Source: Candidatus Methanoperedens sp. (GTDB taxonomy: Archaea > Halobacteriota > Methanosarcinia > Methanosarcinales > Methanoperedenaceae). From it: DNA of 64,000 bases. Shown in pieces: positions 35,201 to 45,100 of the stretch. Each line of letters begins with the position of its first letter. Positions within the stretch are counted from its first letter, which is position 1. Where the stretch lies: NCBI GenBank assembly GCA_027460525.1, contig JAPZAS010000006.1:44865-108864 (forward strand), given 5' to 3'. The translations under genes and the position numbers were made by a program. The notes under the pieces were generated by a model. The model did not search any database. It saw nothing but the letters and a program-made list of their open reading frames with translations, and was not told the origin of the DNA.

Positions 35201-35624
35201 ACCTGCTCCGATAAGCGGAGTGAACACTCTTACAATGTCAGCAAGTACTGGGACTCCTGCAGATGTTATCATGATGTCCACAAATCTGAATGTACAGACA
35301 GCGGTTAACACACCAACAGCATTAGCAGTAGCTACATCGAATGTCGGCGCCACTGCAACAGGTGTAAGCCTTAATGTGGTCGTGCCGTCTTCGATAACAG
35401 GGCTGGTATATCAGGTGAACCAGACCAATCCAACAACCGGAACCATCATAGGTCCGGCGACAGGATTGACCATTAACGCTGGCGCACAGCCGAGCTTTGC
35501 GGTATTTCTGACACCAACACAGAAGATAGCGCTGGATCTTGTGAACAACAGGATAACGCTGCAGTTAAAGGATGGCAGTGGCAACGTAATCGGAGCCCAG
35601 TCAGTGGCAATATCCACAACGTAA
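32274..35624 (+). CDS. Large multiheme c-type cytochrome with a C-terminal surface module
   Basis: A 1116-residue exported protein. A signal peptide (MIKKSIITGIGIIVLLMLTG) precedes 15 CxxCH haem-binding motifs between about residues 40 and 765, plus one CGGTTQCH (C-x5-CH) and one CLQCK, the lysine-type motif known from NrfA nitrite reductase. That makes up to 17 haem sites. Spacing is uneven, with several paired motifs such as CVNCH then later CARCH, CERCH and CEECH. The last roughly 240 residues (from 34899) are the haem-free, beta-rich module shared with five other proteins in this cluster. The protein is likely located outside the membrane and probably carries electrons to external acceptors. 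A strong terminator follows. Confidence 0.93.
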   Translation: MIKKSIITGIGIIVLLMLTGSSQATPAFFTVSPPPDCSFCHKSDLSLKPAGIFFNATHRFNGTGTDLPETVASCTTCHVKIIAPSDFSLTSTGQSYNKTHRYNDTTLASARLDQPGCYNCHVDVIGGNFNFLTGTPTYLTSTVCVNCHKAKYDKWTNTLHRVMLTPANKAQAMNLPTPPGYSWGDIGYVVVSKFSFLYMNTTGYWLAQSNTYDTETKTWGTGETPSAPYGTCARCHTTGWNTNAKILPGISGTFSEPGIACERCHGPAGNGHQVVVNYSAKLCEECHSGSNHGTGYDTGSGEHSPPAAENGTSCMQCHSPFDQYKNPSVPLANTIAVTCGVCHNIHNMTDNKYADTFSNGNFVADTWSEVANANIGFFNATASLAAGTDIIDTLSTPALLYPGTDTSRKDASYGTAPINVTGPVSEVLCSKCHYRHGLAHTAGVNLTHSRMNYPQSKWATCTDCHMKGTNATVGKDMMKNHANTIFDFLNSPNSASADPANSCGGTTQCHTASSQSLSASSHSIVPIFNGWNASAHNDKVVSIGGAIGNHFFGTFNATTGYGSPQPNTCLQCKSPQNWNPANKDNITKIPLTDFHGVTCMVCHNIHDMGDWLKKTQAKYGVAKAYGFYNKTAIITATDAKGVPTRYQAAYTMMDNTTMLCGNCHTNIRAGNTGPGWASATATTPTSPHGVPAADVFAGSWKQTGLLNFECIDCHMATMTTDSNGNVLPDSQKVGGHSFKINATLLQNKTDSNGNPECSSCHVAITASTKTASKPGNLTVLFTPLGNVSQTIAGIQAKTHAKWNTTNATVISALNTIKAYNGEKNLSRTLIAQAYWNVRLVSSDLSWGVHNPTKVNGLLDDAVSLANQATAAIATPALVSSITPTSRNAVVGKPGTIFMSVINGGTAIATGVTITQASSLPVTVSYQQWNGVSFTGSPNTPVDIPAGSTANFVLTITPTAAFGTSSVTYNVAGTNTAPAPISGVNTLTMSASTGTPADVIMMSTNLNVQTAVNTPTALAVATSNVGATATGVSLNVVVPSSITGLVYQVNQTNPTTGTIIGPATGLTINAGAQPSFAVFLTPTQKIALDLVNNRITLQLKDGSGNVIGAQSVAISTT

Positions 35625-35642
35625 AAAGACACAATGCAGTGA

Positions 35643-35683
35643 GAGAGGTGTTTATGAAAATAAACACCAGCTCTTTTTTTTAT
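35643..35683 (+). terminator. Terminator of the cytochrome gene
   Basis: A perfect 9-bp stem, GGTGTTTAT (35647-35655) with ATAAACACC (35660-35668), loop GAAA, lies just after the cytochrome stop and is followed by a run of eight Ts. Similar half-sites occur after the protease gene at 41.8-42.0 kb. Confidence 0.75.
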
Positions 35684-35848
35684 TTTTAATTCCGTCAATT
35701 AAAGTCTTTTTCTTAAAATAAACGCACCTATCACTATAATTGCCTGATTATTCAAAATAGCAGAATCACATTAAGTTAGTGCAAAATAGAAAATTAGGGC
35801 TTGATGGGTAGCTATAAAAACAGTGCGTGAAGTACTGTTTTGGAATCT

Positions 35849-37678
35849 ATGAAAGTACTATCTCTGCATGGTTCTGAATACTCTAATAGCTCTGGCAATG
35901 TTGAAACGCAGGAGCGGGATTGGGTAGTATTGAAGCCAGACCAGGATTCATCAATATCCTATGATGTTGCTCTTGAAATGATTGGGACATATAGTCTGCA
36001 AGTAAAAACCCTGGCAGGTTTAGAAGAAACCCTGCTGTTCGGAGGAAGCGTTTATTTTGATAATAAATTTGTGGGATATATAAAGGTTCATCGCAGCTAC
36101 GGTACAAACAACATGCTTGTCAGTGAATTTATATTGGATATTACAACCAGAGGAAGGCATACGATAACGATTTCTAATGAAGTCGGGAGAAAAAAATATG
36201 GTAAGGAACCACGCAGGCTGCATTTAAGGGTAATGGAAATTTCAATAGAATTAGTTATAGGGATTAAATCAGTAATTAACAATCCCGAAATGTTTGCGCT
36301 GCATGAGAAGTGTCGTGGGACTTTTGATACGCACACAGAAATGGGCATATTGAAAAGAATATTGCATAAAGAAAAGCCACCAGCCCATAAAAGTGAAGAT
36401 AAACTCACGAGATATATAAAAAAAGTAGTAGCTCTGCATGGTTCTGAGTACTCTGATAGCTCTGGCAATATAGAAAAGCAGGAGCGGGATTGGGTGGTGC
36501 TGCATCCAGATCAATACTCATCTGTATCCTATGATATTATCCTTGATATGGTTGGAACATATCTACTGCACATAAAAACCCTTGCCGGCTCTCAAGAAAC
36601 CCTGCTGTTCGGAGGCAGCGTCTATTTTGATAATAATTTCGTTGGAGCTATAGGAGTCCATTGGAGCAATGGTAAAAATATCACGCTTGACAATGAATAT
36701 GTATTGGATGTAGCGACCAGAGGACGGCATAGCATAACGATATCTAATGACGTCCGGAGAAAAAATGGTAATGAGGTAAAAAGGCTGCACCTAAGGGTAA
36801 TGGAAATTTCAATAGACGCAGGCACAGGGTTTAAGTCAGTAATTAACAATCCTGAAAGGTTTGGGGTGACTGAAAATTTTATCGAAATTCTTGAGAATTA
36901 TCTATCAGGATTAAAAGGCATAGGAAACGGACGGTTGTATGAAGATAGTTTCATGGCACACTTGAGTGTGGATCAATTTAAAATATATACAGATTATATA
37001 AATAAATTTAAAACCATTTCTGGATCTACTATCTTAGAACTTGGTTGTGGGTCTGGTGGAAGCTTGCCACTGTTGGAATCATTAGGAACAAAGGTGGTCG
37101 GCATTGAAATTGACCCAAGTTTAATTAAATTGACAAACTCTCGTATTAAGGCATTGAAAAATGCATACTGCGTCCAAGCTGATGGATTTTATCTTCCCTT
37201 TCAGGATGGGATTTTCGATATATGTATATGTTCTCATGTATTAGAGCATGTTCCAGACCCTCATAAAATGGTTGAAGAGATAAACCGGATTTTAAAGGTT
37301 GGCGGCATAGCTTTAATCGAATTCCCAAACCGCCTGTATCCAATAGAACGTCATGGGAATCTGTTCTTAATGCCGTACCTTCCTTTAAAGGTCGCTAAAC
37401 TTTATGCAACAATCCTAGGCGGTATGTGGTTTATATCTGATGAATATAAATCACGGCTGTATGTGATGCACTTATTGAAGGGCGAATATTCATATTTTTC
37501 TATTAAAAAAATTATTAAGAATTTACCATTTACAATTTGTGATGTAAATCCCATCGACAGGCTTGTGCTTGATATGCCTGTGTTTCAAAAATATCCTTAT
37601 AAACTGAAAAGCCTTCTTTCATTACTAATTTCTCGCAATGTTACAATTATAGTGAGGAAAGATTCGAAGCATTATTAA
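35849..37678 (+). CDS. Class I methyltransferase with two duplicated N-terminal carbohydrate-binding-like domains
   Basis: A 609-residue protein without a signal peptide. I start it at the ATG at 35849 rather than the TTG at 35840. Residues about 1-130 and 190-320 are two copies of one domain, each with VxxLHGSEYSxSSGN, QERDWVVLxPDQ and ETLLFGGSVYFDNxFVG; the copies are also clearly similar at the DNA level. Such beta-sandwich domains usually bind sugars. The methyltransferase follows: TILELGCGSGGSLPLLESLG and VVGIEIDPSLIKLTNSR, with CSHVLEHVPDPHKMVEEINR. It may methylate a sugar of a surface glycan before export. It lies between the cytochrome and the PrcB-like lipoprotein. Confidence 0.8.
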   Translation: MKVLSLHGSEYSNSSGNVETQERDWVVLKPDQDSSISYDVALEMIGTYSLQVKTLAGLEETLLFGGSVYFDNKFVGYIKVHRSYGTNNMLVSEFILDITTRGRHTITISNEVGRKKYGKEPRRLHLRVMEISIELVIGIKSVINNPEMFALHEKCRGTFDTHTEMGILKRILHKEKPPAHKSEDKLTRYIKKVVALHGSEYSDSSGNIEKQERDWVVLHPDQYSSVSYDIILDMVGTYLLHIKTLAGSQETLLFGGSVYFDNNFVGAIGVHWSNGKNITLDNEYVLDVATRGRHSITISNDVRRKNGNEVKRLHLRVMEISIDAGTGFKSVINNPERFGVTENFIEILENYLSGLKGIGNGRLYEDSFMAHLSVDQFKIYTDYINKFKTISGSTILELGCGSGGSLPLLESLGTKVVGIEIDPSLIKLTNSRIKALKNAYCVQADGFYLPFQDGIFDICICSHVLEHVPDPHKMVEEINRILKVGGIALIEFPNRLYPIERHGNLFLMPYLPLKVAKLYATILGGMWFISDEYKSRLYVMHLLKGEYSYFSIKKIIKNLPFTICDVNPIDRLVLDMPVFQKYPYKLKSLLSLLISRNVTIIVRKDSKHY

Positions 37679-37768
37679 GCTTGAAACCCAATAATAAATT
37701 GCTTAAGATGAATTACCAGCAAAACATAGTGAGGTTTTGCAACTTGTATTGTTCAGGAAAAACGGAGC

Positions 37769-38350
37769 ATGTTAAAAATAGTGAAAGTGATTGATGAACT
37801 CCATCAGCCAACAATAATATTATTGACTGCTGCAATTACGGTGCTCGCCTCACTGTCAGGATGTGTAACCCAACCACAAGAGAAACTGCAGGTCAATCCA
37901 GAGATAGATTTGAATCCGCTTGGAGGATTTTCAGGTAAATCTGAGGAAATCTTCATCGTACTCAATGGCAGCATTCCTGAAGTTAAGGAACGCCTGAACA
38001 GTATTGTTATAAAAAAAGCCCTTCAGCCCTCTGCTTTTTCAGTCAATGACGCCCTTAATTTCGTAGTGTTCAGGGGCGTTTTCAGTACAAGCGGGTACGG
38101 AATAGCGATAGATAGGGTGGAGAAACAAGGAAATGAGTTTGCCGTCTTCGCCAATTACACAGACCCTGGAAAAGGGATGGTAGTGGCGCAGGTGATCACG
38201 CAGCCCACTGTAATAATACCCATCGGGAAACTGGGAAAAGGGAATTATAAGGCATCCTTAAAAGTGACGAAGGAAGTTGAGGATAAAGAAGGCAGGAAGG
38301 TAATTGAAACAGAAAAGGAGTTGAAGAACATTGAGTTCAGCGTCGAATAA
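37769..38350 (+). CDS. PrcB-like lipoprotein
   Basis: A 193-residue lipoprotein with signal LTAAITVLASLSGCVTQ (LSGC lipobox; mature N-terminal Cys about residue 31). The C-terminal part, FVVFRGVFSTSGYGIAIDRV then KGMVVAQVITQPTVIIPIGK, resembles the PrcB C-terminal domain of bacterial dentilisin-complex proteins, which stabilise a subtilisin-type protease. Here a subtilisin gene starts 20 bases inside its 3' end (TTG start at 38331 overlapping the stop at 38350), so the two are translationally coupled. I infer that it is the maturation or stabilising partner of that protease. GGAG precedes the ATG. Confidence 0.75.
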   Translation: MLKIVKVIDELHQPTIILLTAAITVLASLSGCVTQPQEKLQVNPEIDLNPLGGFSGKSEEIFIVLNGSIPEVKERLNSIVIKKALQPSAFSVNDALNFVVFRGVFSTSGYGIAIDRVEKQGNEFAVFANYTDPGKGMVVAQVITQPTVIIPIGKLGKGNYKASLKVTKEVEDKEGRKVIETEKELKNIEFSVE

Positions 38351-41300
38351 CCTGTTTATAACTCTAATTGCCTGCTTATTTGTAATCAGTATTGCTTCAG
38401 CCAAGCCTGCTCAAACCGATATTGGCTTAAATGAACATGGCTTCTCCCTTTCCAGAGCGGATGGAAATATAAGCCACAATCTTGGGCTGAAAATTGCAAA
38501 TTCAAAACCTGAAGACCAGATACCTGTAATTGTTTTCATGAAAAAACCTGATAAAATCAAGACTTCAAAGACAAAACTTTTGTCTTTACTCTCATCGGCA
38601 GTAGAATCCGGTGGTGGGAAGGTAGGGCGCAGGTATAACATCGTAGATGCATTTTCAGCAAAAATGCCCGCTTCAAGAATTTCCGAACTGTCAAGAATGC
38701 CCGGAGTTGAAAGAATATACTACGATGAAATCGTGTCGCTTCCGCCGCAGCCTTCAGAAAAAAGTATTCTACAGACAAATTCCACACAGACCATAGGAGC
38801 AACCTATGTGTGGAATACGTTTGGGTACACAGGGACAGGAATCAAAGTCGCGATTATAGATTCAGGCATAGACTACAATCATCCCGACCTTGGCGGAGGC
38901 TTTGGTCCTGGAAAAAAAGTGGCGGATGGAATCAACTTTGTGAATAATAACCCTCCTCTCGATGATTTTGGGCACGGCACGCATGTGGCAGGAATAGTGG
39001 CGGCAAACGGCATATTAAAAGGTGTGGCGCCGAATGCAACTCTATTCGCGGTCAAAGTATGTGACAGTTCAGGCTCTTGCGGTACTTCAAACACAATCGC
39101 AGGGATCGACTGGAGCATAGCCCACGGCGCCAACATAATAAGTATGTCTCTTGGAGGTTCCACTCAGCCAAACGATGAATTCGCAGATGTGACAACTATT
39201 GTATCCGACGCTGCTGTTGAAAAAGGCGTGGTAGTGGTAGTGGCAGCGGGGAATGAAGGACCTGGCACAGATACAATAGGCGCTCCTGGCTCTGCCAAGA
39301 AAGTGATAACAGTTGGCGCTTCAGACAGCAACGACACCATAGCCTCATTCAGCAGCCGCGGTCCTTCTGCTTTTGGCAGGCTCGATCCCGATGTCGTTGC
39401 TCCTGGTGTCAGCATAAACTCCACAGTTCCAACAGGCGCATGTGAACTCTGTGCCCCCTCTGGCTATAAAATTGAGTCCGGTACTTCCATGGCGACGCCG
39501 CATGTTTCCGGGGCTGCAGCTCTTCTTCTTCAGAAAAATCCAGCACTTACACCGGCACAGGTTCGAGATATCCTGATGCATACCTCAAGCAATCTTGCAG
39601 CTTCAAATTCTCATGTATTCGAGAAAGGGGCAGGAATAATAAACCTCACAAACGCATTCACGTACAACATCAGCGCAAGCATCAACGGAGATGACAGATG
39701 GGAAGAGAGCGTAATTCCTGGTTTCAGTACGATTGGAACGATGGTATTGAACAACAATAACTCATATTCCGTAAATTTTAGCTTTTCCCTCGAGGCGATG
39801 ACCGACCTTGAAAAATTTAACACCATTCCTATATCAAGCTTTAATCTCCCCGATTACGTGATTATAGATGCAGGCAGCAGCAAAACCATCAACATCACCT
39901 TTACTCCCCCTGCTGGAGTAAAATCTGCAATATACGGGACTACCTTGGTAGTGGCGAACTCAACCGCCGGAACGCTCAGAATCCCGGTGGTTATTACAAT
40001 ACCACAGATGGGCAGCGGTTCTATTCAGGGAACTGTAGATGATGGTGCTACTACGTCATGTATTAATAACCTTTTTTGCGGTGACTGGATTTACTACAAA
40101 TTGAAATCATACAACGGCACAACGCTGAAGGTCAATCTTAACTGGGCAGACAGTGCCAGCGACCTTGATTTGTATCTTTTTGCGCCGAATGGCGATCTGG
40201 TGGATCTTTCAGAACAAAACTCGGGTGTCTCAGAGGTCGTGACCCTCAATAACATGGTGTATGATGAATACTGGGTGGCAGTGCATGCATTTTCCCTGAG
40301 CGGCAGCGTGGGTTACAATTTGAATGTATTATATCCTACAGGAACAAAAGGAAACCTTGCGGTAAATCCATCGTCCCTGCAAAGTGTTGTAGCAGGTAAT
40401 GAAGTTAAGAATTTTACATTCTCGATAACCAACGATGCCACTGCAAAGCCGAATCTGAATCTGAGTGTTAAAAAACTGATGCCGGGCGGGAATAACTTTT
40501 CAAGCGGCACTATAAACAACACCGATTCACTTTATTCGCTTGCATGGGATGCCGGTTCAAGCGGGATTAATCTTAAGAATACGCGGTACATGAATGTGAC
40601 CCTGCAGTGGGTGAATCCTGCAAATGATCTTGATTTAGTACTTGGGTATTGCACTGGGTATTGCCCCACCGAAACCCAATTTAATCTGACCCGCTTTGCA
40701 TCAACACACAATAATCCGCAGCTTAATCAGCCGTGGGAGAAACTAGAAAATGTCGATATCCAGGATTACCTCAAGACCTTTCCTGATTTTGGGGTATTTA
40801 TTAAAAATGCTGGAAACCCTGAGACATATAATCTTACAATCAACTTTACAGATATTGCTCCGTGGAGCGGAGCAGCGGTGAACCAAACCCCGATTTCACT
40901 GAGTCCTGGACAAACACGGCAGGTAAACGTTACGATAAACGGTTCCCAACTAACTCAAAACGTAACCGACCTCTTATTTGCGATCCAGGATTCGACAGAG
41001 GATTATGCAGAGGTTCCAATTAGAATAAATTTAAATAATGCATCAGCTAATGCAGCGCCCACTCCAAGTCCTACCCCAACGCCAACTCCTGCACCCATGC
41101 CATTACTGGTATCCTCCATAACCCCAAACAGCAGGAATGCGCAGGTAGGCACTCCAATAACGATATTCATGTCAGTGATCAATGGCGGAACAGCCACAGC
41201 GACTGGTGTGAGTGTATCACAGGCACCACCGCTGGAACCCGCAACCGTAAGCTATACGCCATGGAACGGAACAGCATTCACAGGTCCAGCAAACACACCA

Positions 41301-41831
41301 GTGAACATACCCGCTGGCGGCACGGCTAACTTTGTGCTGACAATCACTGCAACGTCAGCGTTCAGTAGTTCGCCGATGACATTCAACGTGTCAGGCACCA
41401 ATGCAGCAGCAGCCCCGATAAGTGGAGTAAACACGCTGACCATATCAGGAAGCCTTGTACAGTTGCCGGATGTCATCATGATATCCACAAACCTGAATGT
41501 AAGCACAGCGGTCAACACACCAACGTTCTTTGCAGTAGCTACATCGAATGTCGGAGCCTCTGCAACCGGTGTAAGTCTTGTCGTGACTGTACCGTCTTCG
41601 ATAACAGGACTGGCAACCCAGGTGAACCAGACAAATCCAGCAACCGGAGCCATCATCGGTCCGGCGACAGGAGTGACCATCAACGCTGGTGCACAGCCGA
41701 GCTTTGCGGTGTTCCTGACACCAACACAGCCGATAGCCTTCGATCCAACAAACAACAGGATAACGCTGCAGTTAAAGGATGGCAGCGGCAACGTAATCGG
41801 AGCCCAGTCGATAGCATTATCCACAACATAA
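38331..41831 (+). CDS. Subtilisin-like serine protease with C-terminal surface module
   Basis: An 1166-residue exported protease. The TTG at 38331 is the only start that gives a signal peptide (LFITLIACLFVISIASAKP), and GGAG at about 38319 supports it. Residues about 45-120 look like an inhibitor-I9 propeptide (IPVIVFMKKPDK). The catalytic triad is Asp in VAIIDSGIDYNHPDL (~176), His in GHGTHVAGI (~214) and Ser in SGTSMATPHVSGAAAL (~385). A pre-peptidase C-terminal domain follows at 560-670 (DLDLYLFAPNGDL), then beta domains, a Thr-Pro linker (TPSPTPTPTPAP) and the shared C-terminal module from about 924. It overlaps the PrcB-like gene, its probable partner. Confidence 0.92.
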   Translation: MSSASNNLFITLIACLFVISIASAKPAQTDIGLNEHGFSLSRADGNISHNLGLKIANSKPEDQIPVIVFMKKPDKIKTSKTKLLSLLSSAVESGGGKVGRRYNIVDAFSAKMPASRISELSRMPGVERIYYDEIVSLPPQPSEKSILQTNSTQTIGATYVWNTFGYTGTGIKVAIIDSGIDYNHPDLGGGFGPGKKVADGINFVNNNPPLDDFGHGTHVAGIVAANGILKGVAPNATLFAVKVCDSSGSCGTSNTIAGIDWSIAHGANIISMSLGGSTQPNDEFADVTTIVSDAAVEKGVVVVVAAGNEGPGTDTIGAPGSAKKVITVGASDSNDTIASFSSRGPSAFGRLDPDVVAPGVSINSTVPTGACELCAPSGYKIESGTSMATPHVSGAAALLLQKNPALTPAQVRDILMHTSSNLAASNSHVFEKGAGIINLTNAFTYNISASINGDDRWEESVIPGFSTIGTMVLNNNNSYSVNFSFSLEAMTDLEKFNTIPISSFNLPDYVIIDAGSSKTINITFTPPAGVKSAIYGTTLVVANSTAGTLRIPVVITIPQMGSGSIQGTVDDGATTSCINNLFCGDWIYYKLKSYNGTTLKVNLNWADSASDLDLYLFAPNGDLVDLSEQNSGVSEVVTLNNMVYDEYWVAVHAFSLSGSVGYNLNVLYPTGTKGNLAVNPSSLQSVVAGNEVKNFTFSITNDATAKPNLNLSVKKLMPGGNNFSSGTINNTDSLYSLAWDAGSSGINLKNTRYMNVTLQWVNPANDLDLVLGYCTGYCPTETQFNLTRFASTHNNPQLNQPWEKLENVDIQDYLKTFPDFGVFIKNAGNPETYNLTINFTDIAPWSGAAVNQTPISLSPGQTRQVNVTINGSQLTQNVTDLLFAIQDSTEDYAEVPIRINLNNASANAAPTPSPTPTPTPAPMPLLVSSITPNSRNAQVGTPITIFMSVINGGTATATGVSVSQAPPLEPATVSYTPWNGTAFTGPANTPVNIPAGGTANFVLTITATSAFSSSPMTFNVSGTNAAAAPISGVNTLTISGSLVQLPDVIMISTNLNVSTAVNTPTFFAVATSNVGASATGVSLVVTVPSSITGLATQVNQTNPATGAIIGPATGVTINAGAQPSFAVFLTPTQPIAFDPTNNRITLQLKDGSGNVIGAQSIALSTT

Positions 41832-42184
41832 AATACAATGCAGAGGAGTGTTTATGGGCGAGATAGAAGAAAACACAATGCATTTACTACATTTTTGTTA
41901 GATTTCCTGATATCTTATCGACCCTGTTTGCAATATCCAATGTGATCTTGAAATAAACACCATTTTTTATTTCACTCTAACAAAATAATTTTGCATAGTT
42001 TTGCCAAACTTCACTAAATTATAATTAACTGATTTATATTTTTATACATGATAAGTTTTATATAGAGTTATGGTCATACTCATTATCACCATAAGGATTG
42101 CCAATACGTGTAAACCGTCTATAGTGTAACAAATCATTAATTAGAAAGGATGGTTTAGCTCCTTTGGTGCATGGAGGAATAAGA
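41832..42184. other. Intergenic stretch with a split terminator-like repeat
   Basis: After the protease stop comes GGAGTGTTTATGGGCG, closely related to the first arm of the terminator at 35643. About 100 bases later lies AAATAAACACCATTTTTT, related to its second arm with a T-run, as if about 100 bases had been inserted into the loop. The remainder is very AT-rich and holds the promoter for the next gene. GGAGG at 42173 sets its start at 42185. No RNA gene is recognised. Confidence 0.5.
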
Positions 42185-45100
42185 ATGAGGAACGGTGGAA
42201 TAAATCTAATACGAAAATTTTTAGTCGTTTGCATACTTGCATCTCTAATTATTATACTTCCTGGCGCAAGTGCAGCTGACACACCAGGTAGATCATCGGA
42301 TAAAACCGGCTCGACTACCGCTCAAAGTGCGGTCAATTCATTTGGTGGGGAGACGCAGATTTCTACTTCGACATCGACGTATGACACCTATACGTATACG
42401 CACAGTGACATCCTGATATTTAGCTATACGGATGCTACACAATTCCAGGTGTACAATAATGCTTCTGTACTTCTCTGGAGTGGGACAATCAACAATGGAG
42501 GACATCAGGGATTAACAGCCTACAGCTATGGGTTAACAAAAGGGACATATAGGATAAAAGGGACAAATCCATACAGCGTGATTGTTGGCGACGAACTAAG
42601 CTCCTATGTCATGGGATATTACGCAATGGATAATAACGGGAAAAGCTTGAGCACCAAATTTTACACATATCAGGTGGATATTAGTTCATGGACAGGCTCC
42701 AATTACACCAATTTTATCGTCTTTGCCTATAATGATTCCACCTCAGTGCTGATTTCCAACACAGTGACAGGTGCAACTATCTGGTCAGGAGTACTAAATG
42801 CCGGTCAGCGTCATGCTGAGCCAACATTAAGCAATGTGTATATCACAGTTACTGCCTCTAATCCAGTCTCTGCACTGAGCTATAGCGACCAGGGGTTCTA
42901 CGTTCCTGCATCGAGCGGCACATTCATGGGCCAGAAGTTCTACACATGGGTAGGTACTTCAGGCGGTTGGACAGAGGACCTTGACATCATCGCATACAGT
43001 GATGGTACTACGGCAACTGTTACAAATACCGACACAGGTGCCTTAATATATAGTGGCACATTGAATGCCGGCAATGTTACATCGATACCATTCAACACTG
43101 CACAATATCTGACAATTACAACAAGCAAGGATGTAAATGTCGGAGTAATACCTTATTCCAGCTGGAGCGGGAATTACGCCTATTCCGTTCATGCGATGGA
43201 TACATCCGGAACAGGAATCGGAACATTGTTTTACTATCCTGCGATTTTAGGCGGAAAACTGGTAATTTTCTCTTTTAGTGATAATGCATTGATCACGGTG
43301 ACCAATTCAGCCGGGGCAGTCTGGAGCGGATATCTGAATAAAGGCAATTTTCATATAGTTGTTCCTTCAACTAAGGACATATACAAAATCGTCGGCACCA
43401 ACCCCATCTCGGTGGTATATGACAATCAAGACGTGGCAGGGGGGGAATTTGCACCGCAGTATTTTGCTGCACCAACTACACCAACCATAGCATTGAACCA
43501 GCCAAATGGCGGCGAAACCTGGACAGTAGGCTCCAGTCAAAATATCACATGGGTAGCATCTGGCGGGAATGGGTCTCTTACCGTCAGCCTGTATTATTCC
43601 ACAACAGGATTAAACGGCACATATGCTCCAATCGCAACCGGACTTTCAAATACCGGCTCATATGCCTGGACTGTACCAAACGCTCCTTCAACAAATGTTT
43701 TTGTAAAGGCAGTGGTGGCTGATTCAGTCGGGAATGTAGCCAGCGATGTAAACAATGCAGCATTTACAATCCAGTCTGCAACTACCAGCCAGCTTACAGT
43801 CACGATAAACCAGATAGACAATAGTTCATTCAGCACGATCAAGGCATATGTCACTGTAGCAAACCAGAATGGTGCATCCATCACAGGATTAACAGCATCT
43901 AACTTCGCAGTTACCGAGAGTTCTACATGTACGCCGTCGATATCTGTTACTCCGGTTTCATCCACAGGAATACCAGCTTCAATTGCCATGACTGTCGATT
44001 ATAGCGGAAGTATGAGCGCAGCCAGCATTGCGGCTGAAAAGACAGGATTGACAAATTTCATTAATTTAGGCGCTGCAAATGATAGGTTTGCCATCCTCAA
44101 GTTCGCAACTTCAGTAGACGTCGTCCAGAATTTCACAAGCAACAAGACGCTGCTTTTGAACATGGTAAACAGTATGCCAAACTTTTCAGAAGGTAATACT
44201 GCGCTCTATGACTCTATATATAATGCGGTCACGCTAACAAAAACAGAAGCAAACCGCAAAGCTATAATAGCGTTTACCGATGGCTTTAGCAATGCTGATG
44301 TTCACACATTGACAGAAACGATAAACTACGCCAAAGCCAATAACATACCTGTCTATACAATCGGTTTGGGGGCAAGCGTTGCTACTAGCGTACTTCAGCA
44401 GATTGCTACTGAAACGGGCGGAAAATTCTATTATTCGCCGTCCGAGAACCAACTTGCAGACATCTATGTACAAATATCACAGAATCTAGCCAATCAGTAC
44501 CAGATTACCTATCAGACATGCAATCCCAGCAACGATGGTACACTCAGGAATGTTCAGGTGACTGCTACCTATTCTGGGCTTACCGGCTCTGATAGCGGTG
44601 GATACTATGCACCGTCTCAGCAAAACTCGGTCGCAGTTACTCTAATAACACCAACATCTGGACCTGTAGGAACTGCAGTCTCGATTGGCGGCAGTGGTTT
44701 TGTTTCGGGTTCCACGGTTAAATTCGGTAGTGTAAACGCCACGTCAAGCGTTATATCATCTACCATCATCCAGGCAATCGTGCCAACACTGTCGGCAGGA
44801 ACATACGACGTAAAAGTCACCAATCCTGACGGGGGCTTTGGTATACTTTCAAAAGCTTTTACAGTGACCGGGATGTCGGTAACCGCAATCACACCTAATG
44901 TGGGCATCATCAACACTCCCACAAACATCGTTATTACAGGGTCGGGATTCAAATCAGGAGCCTCGGTAACTGTTGGCAGCGTCAGCGCTACATCGGTCGT
45001 TGTGGTAAGTACCACAAAAATAACAGCAACAATACCAACGCTTTCAGCAGGGACTTATAATGTAGTTGTTACAAACACGGACGGTCTGAGCGCCACTCTC

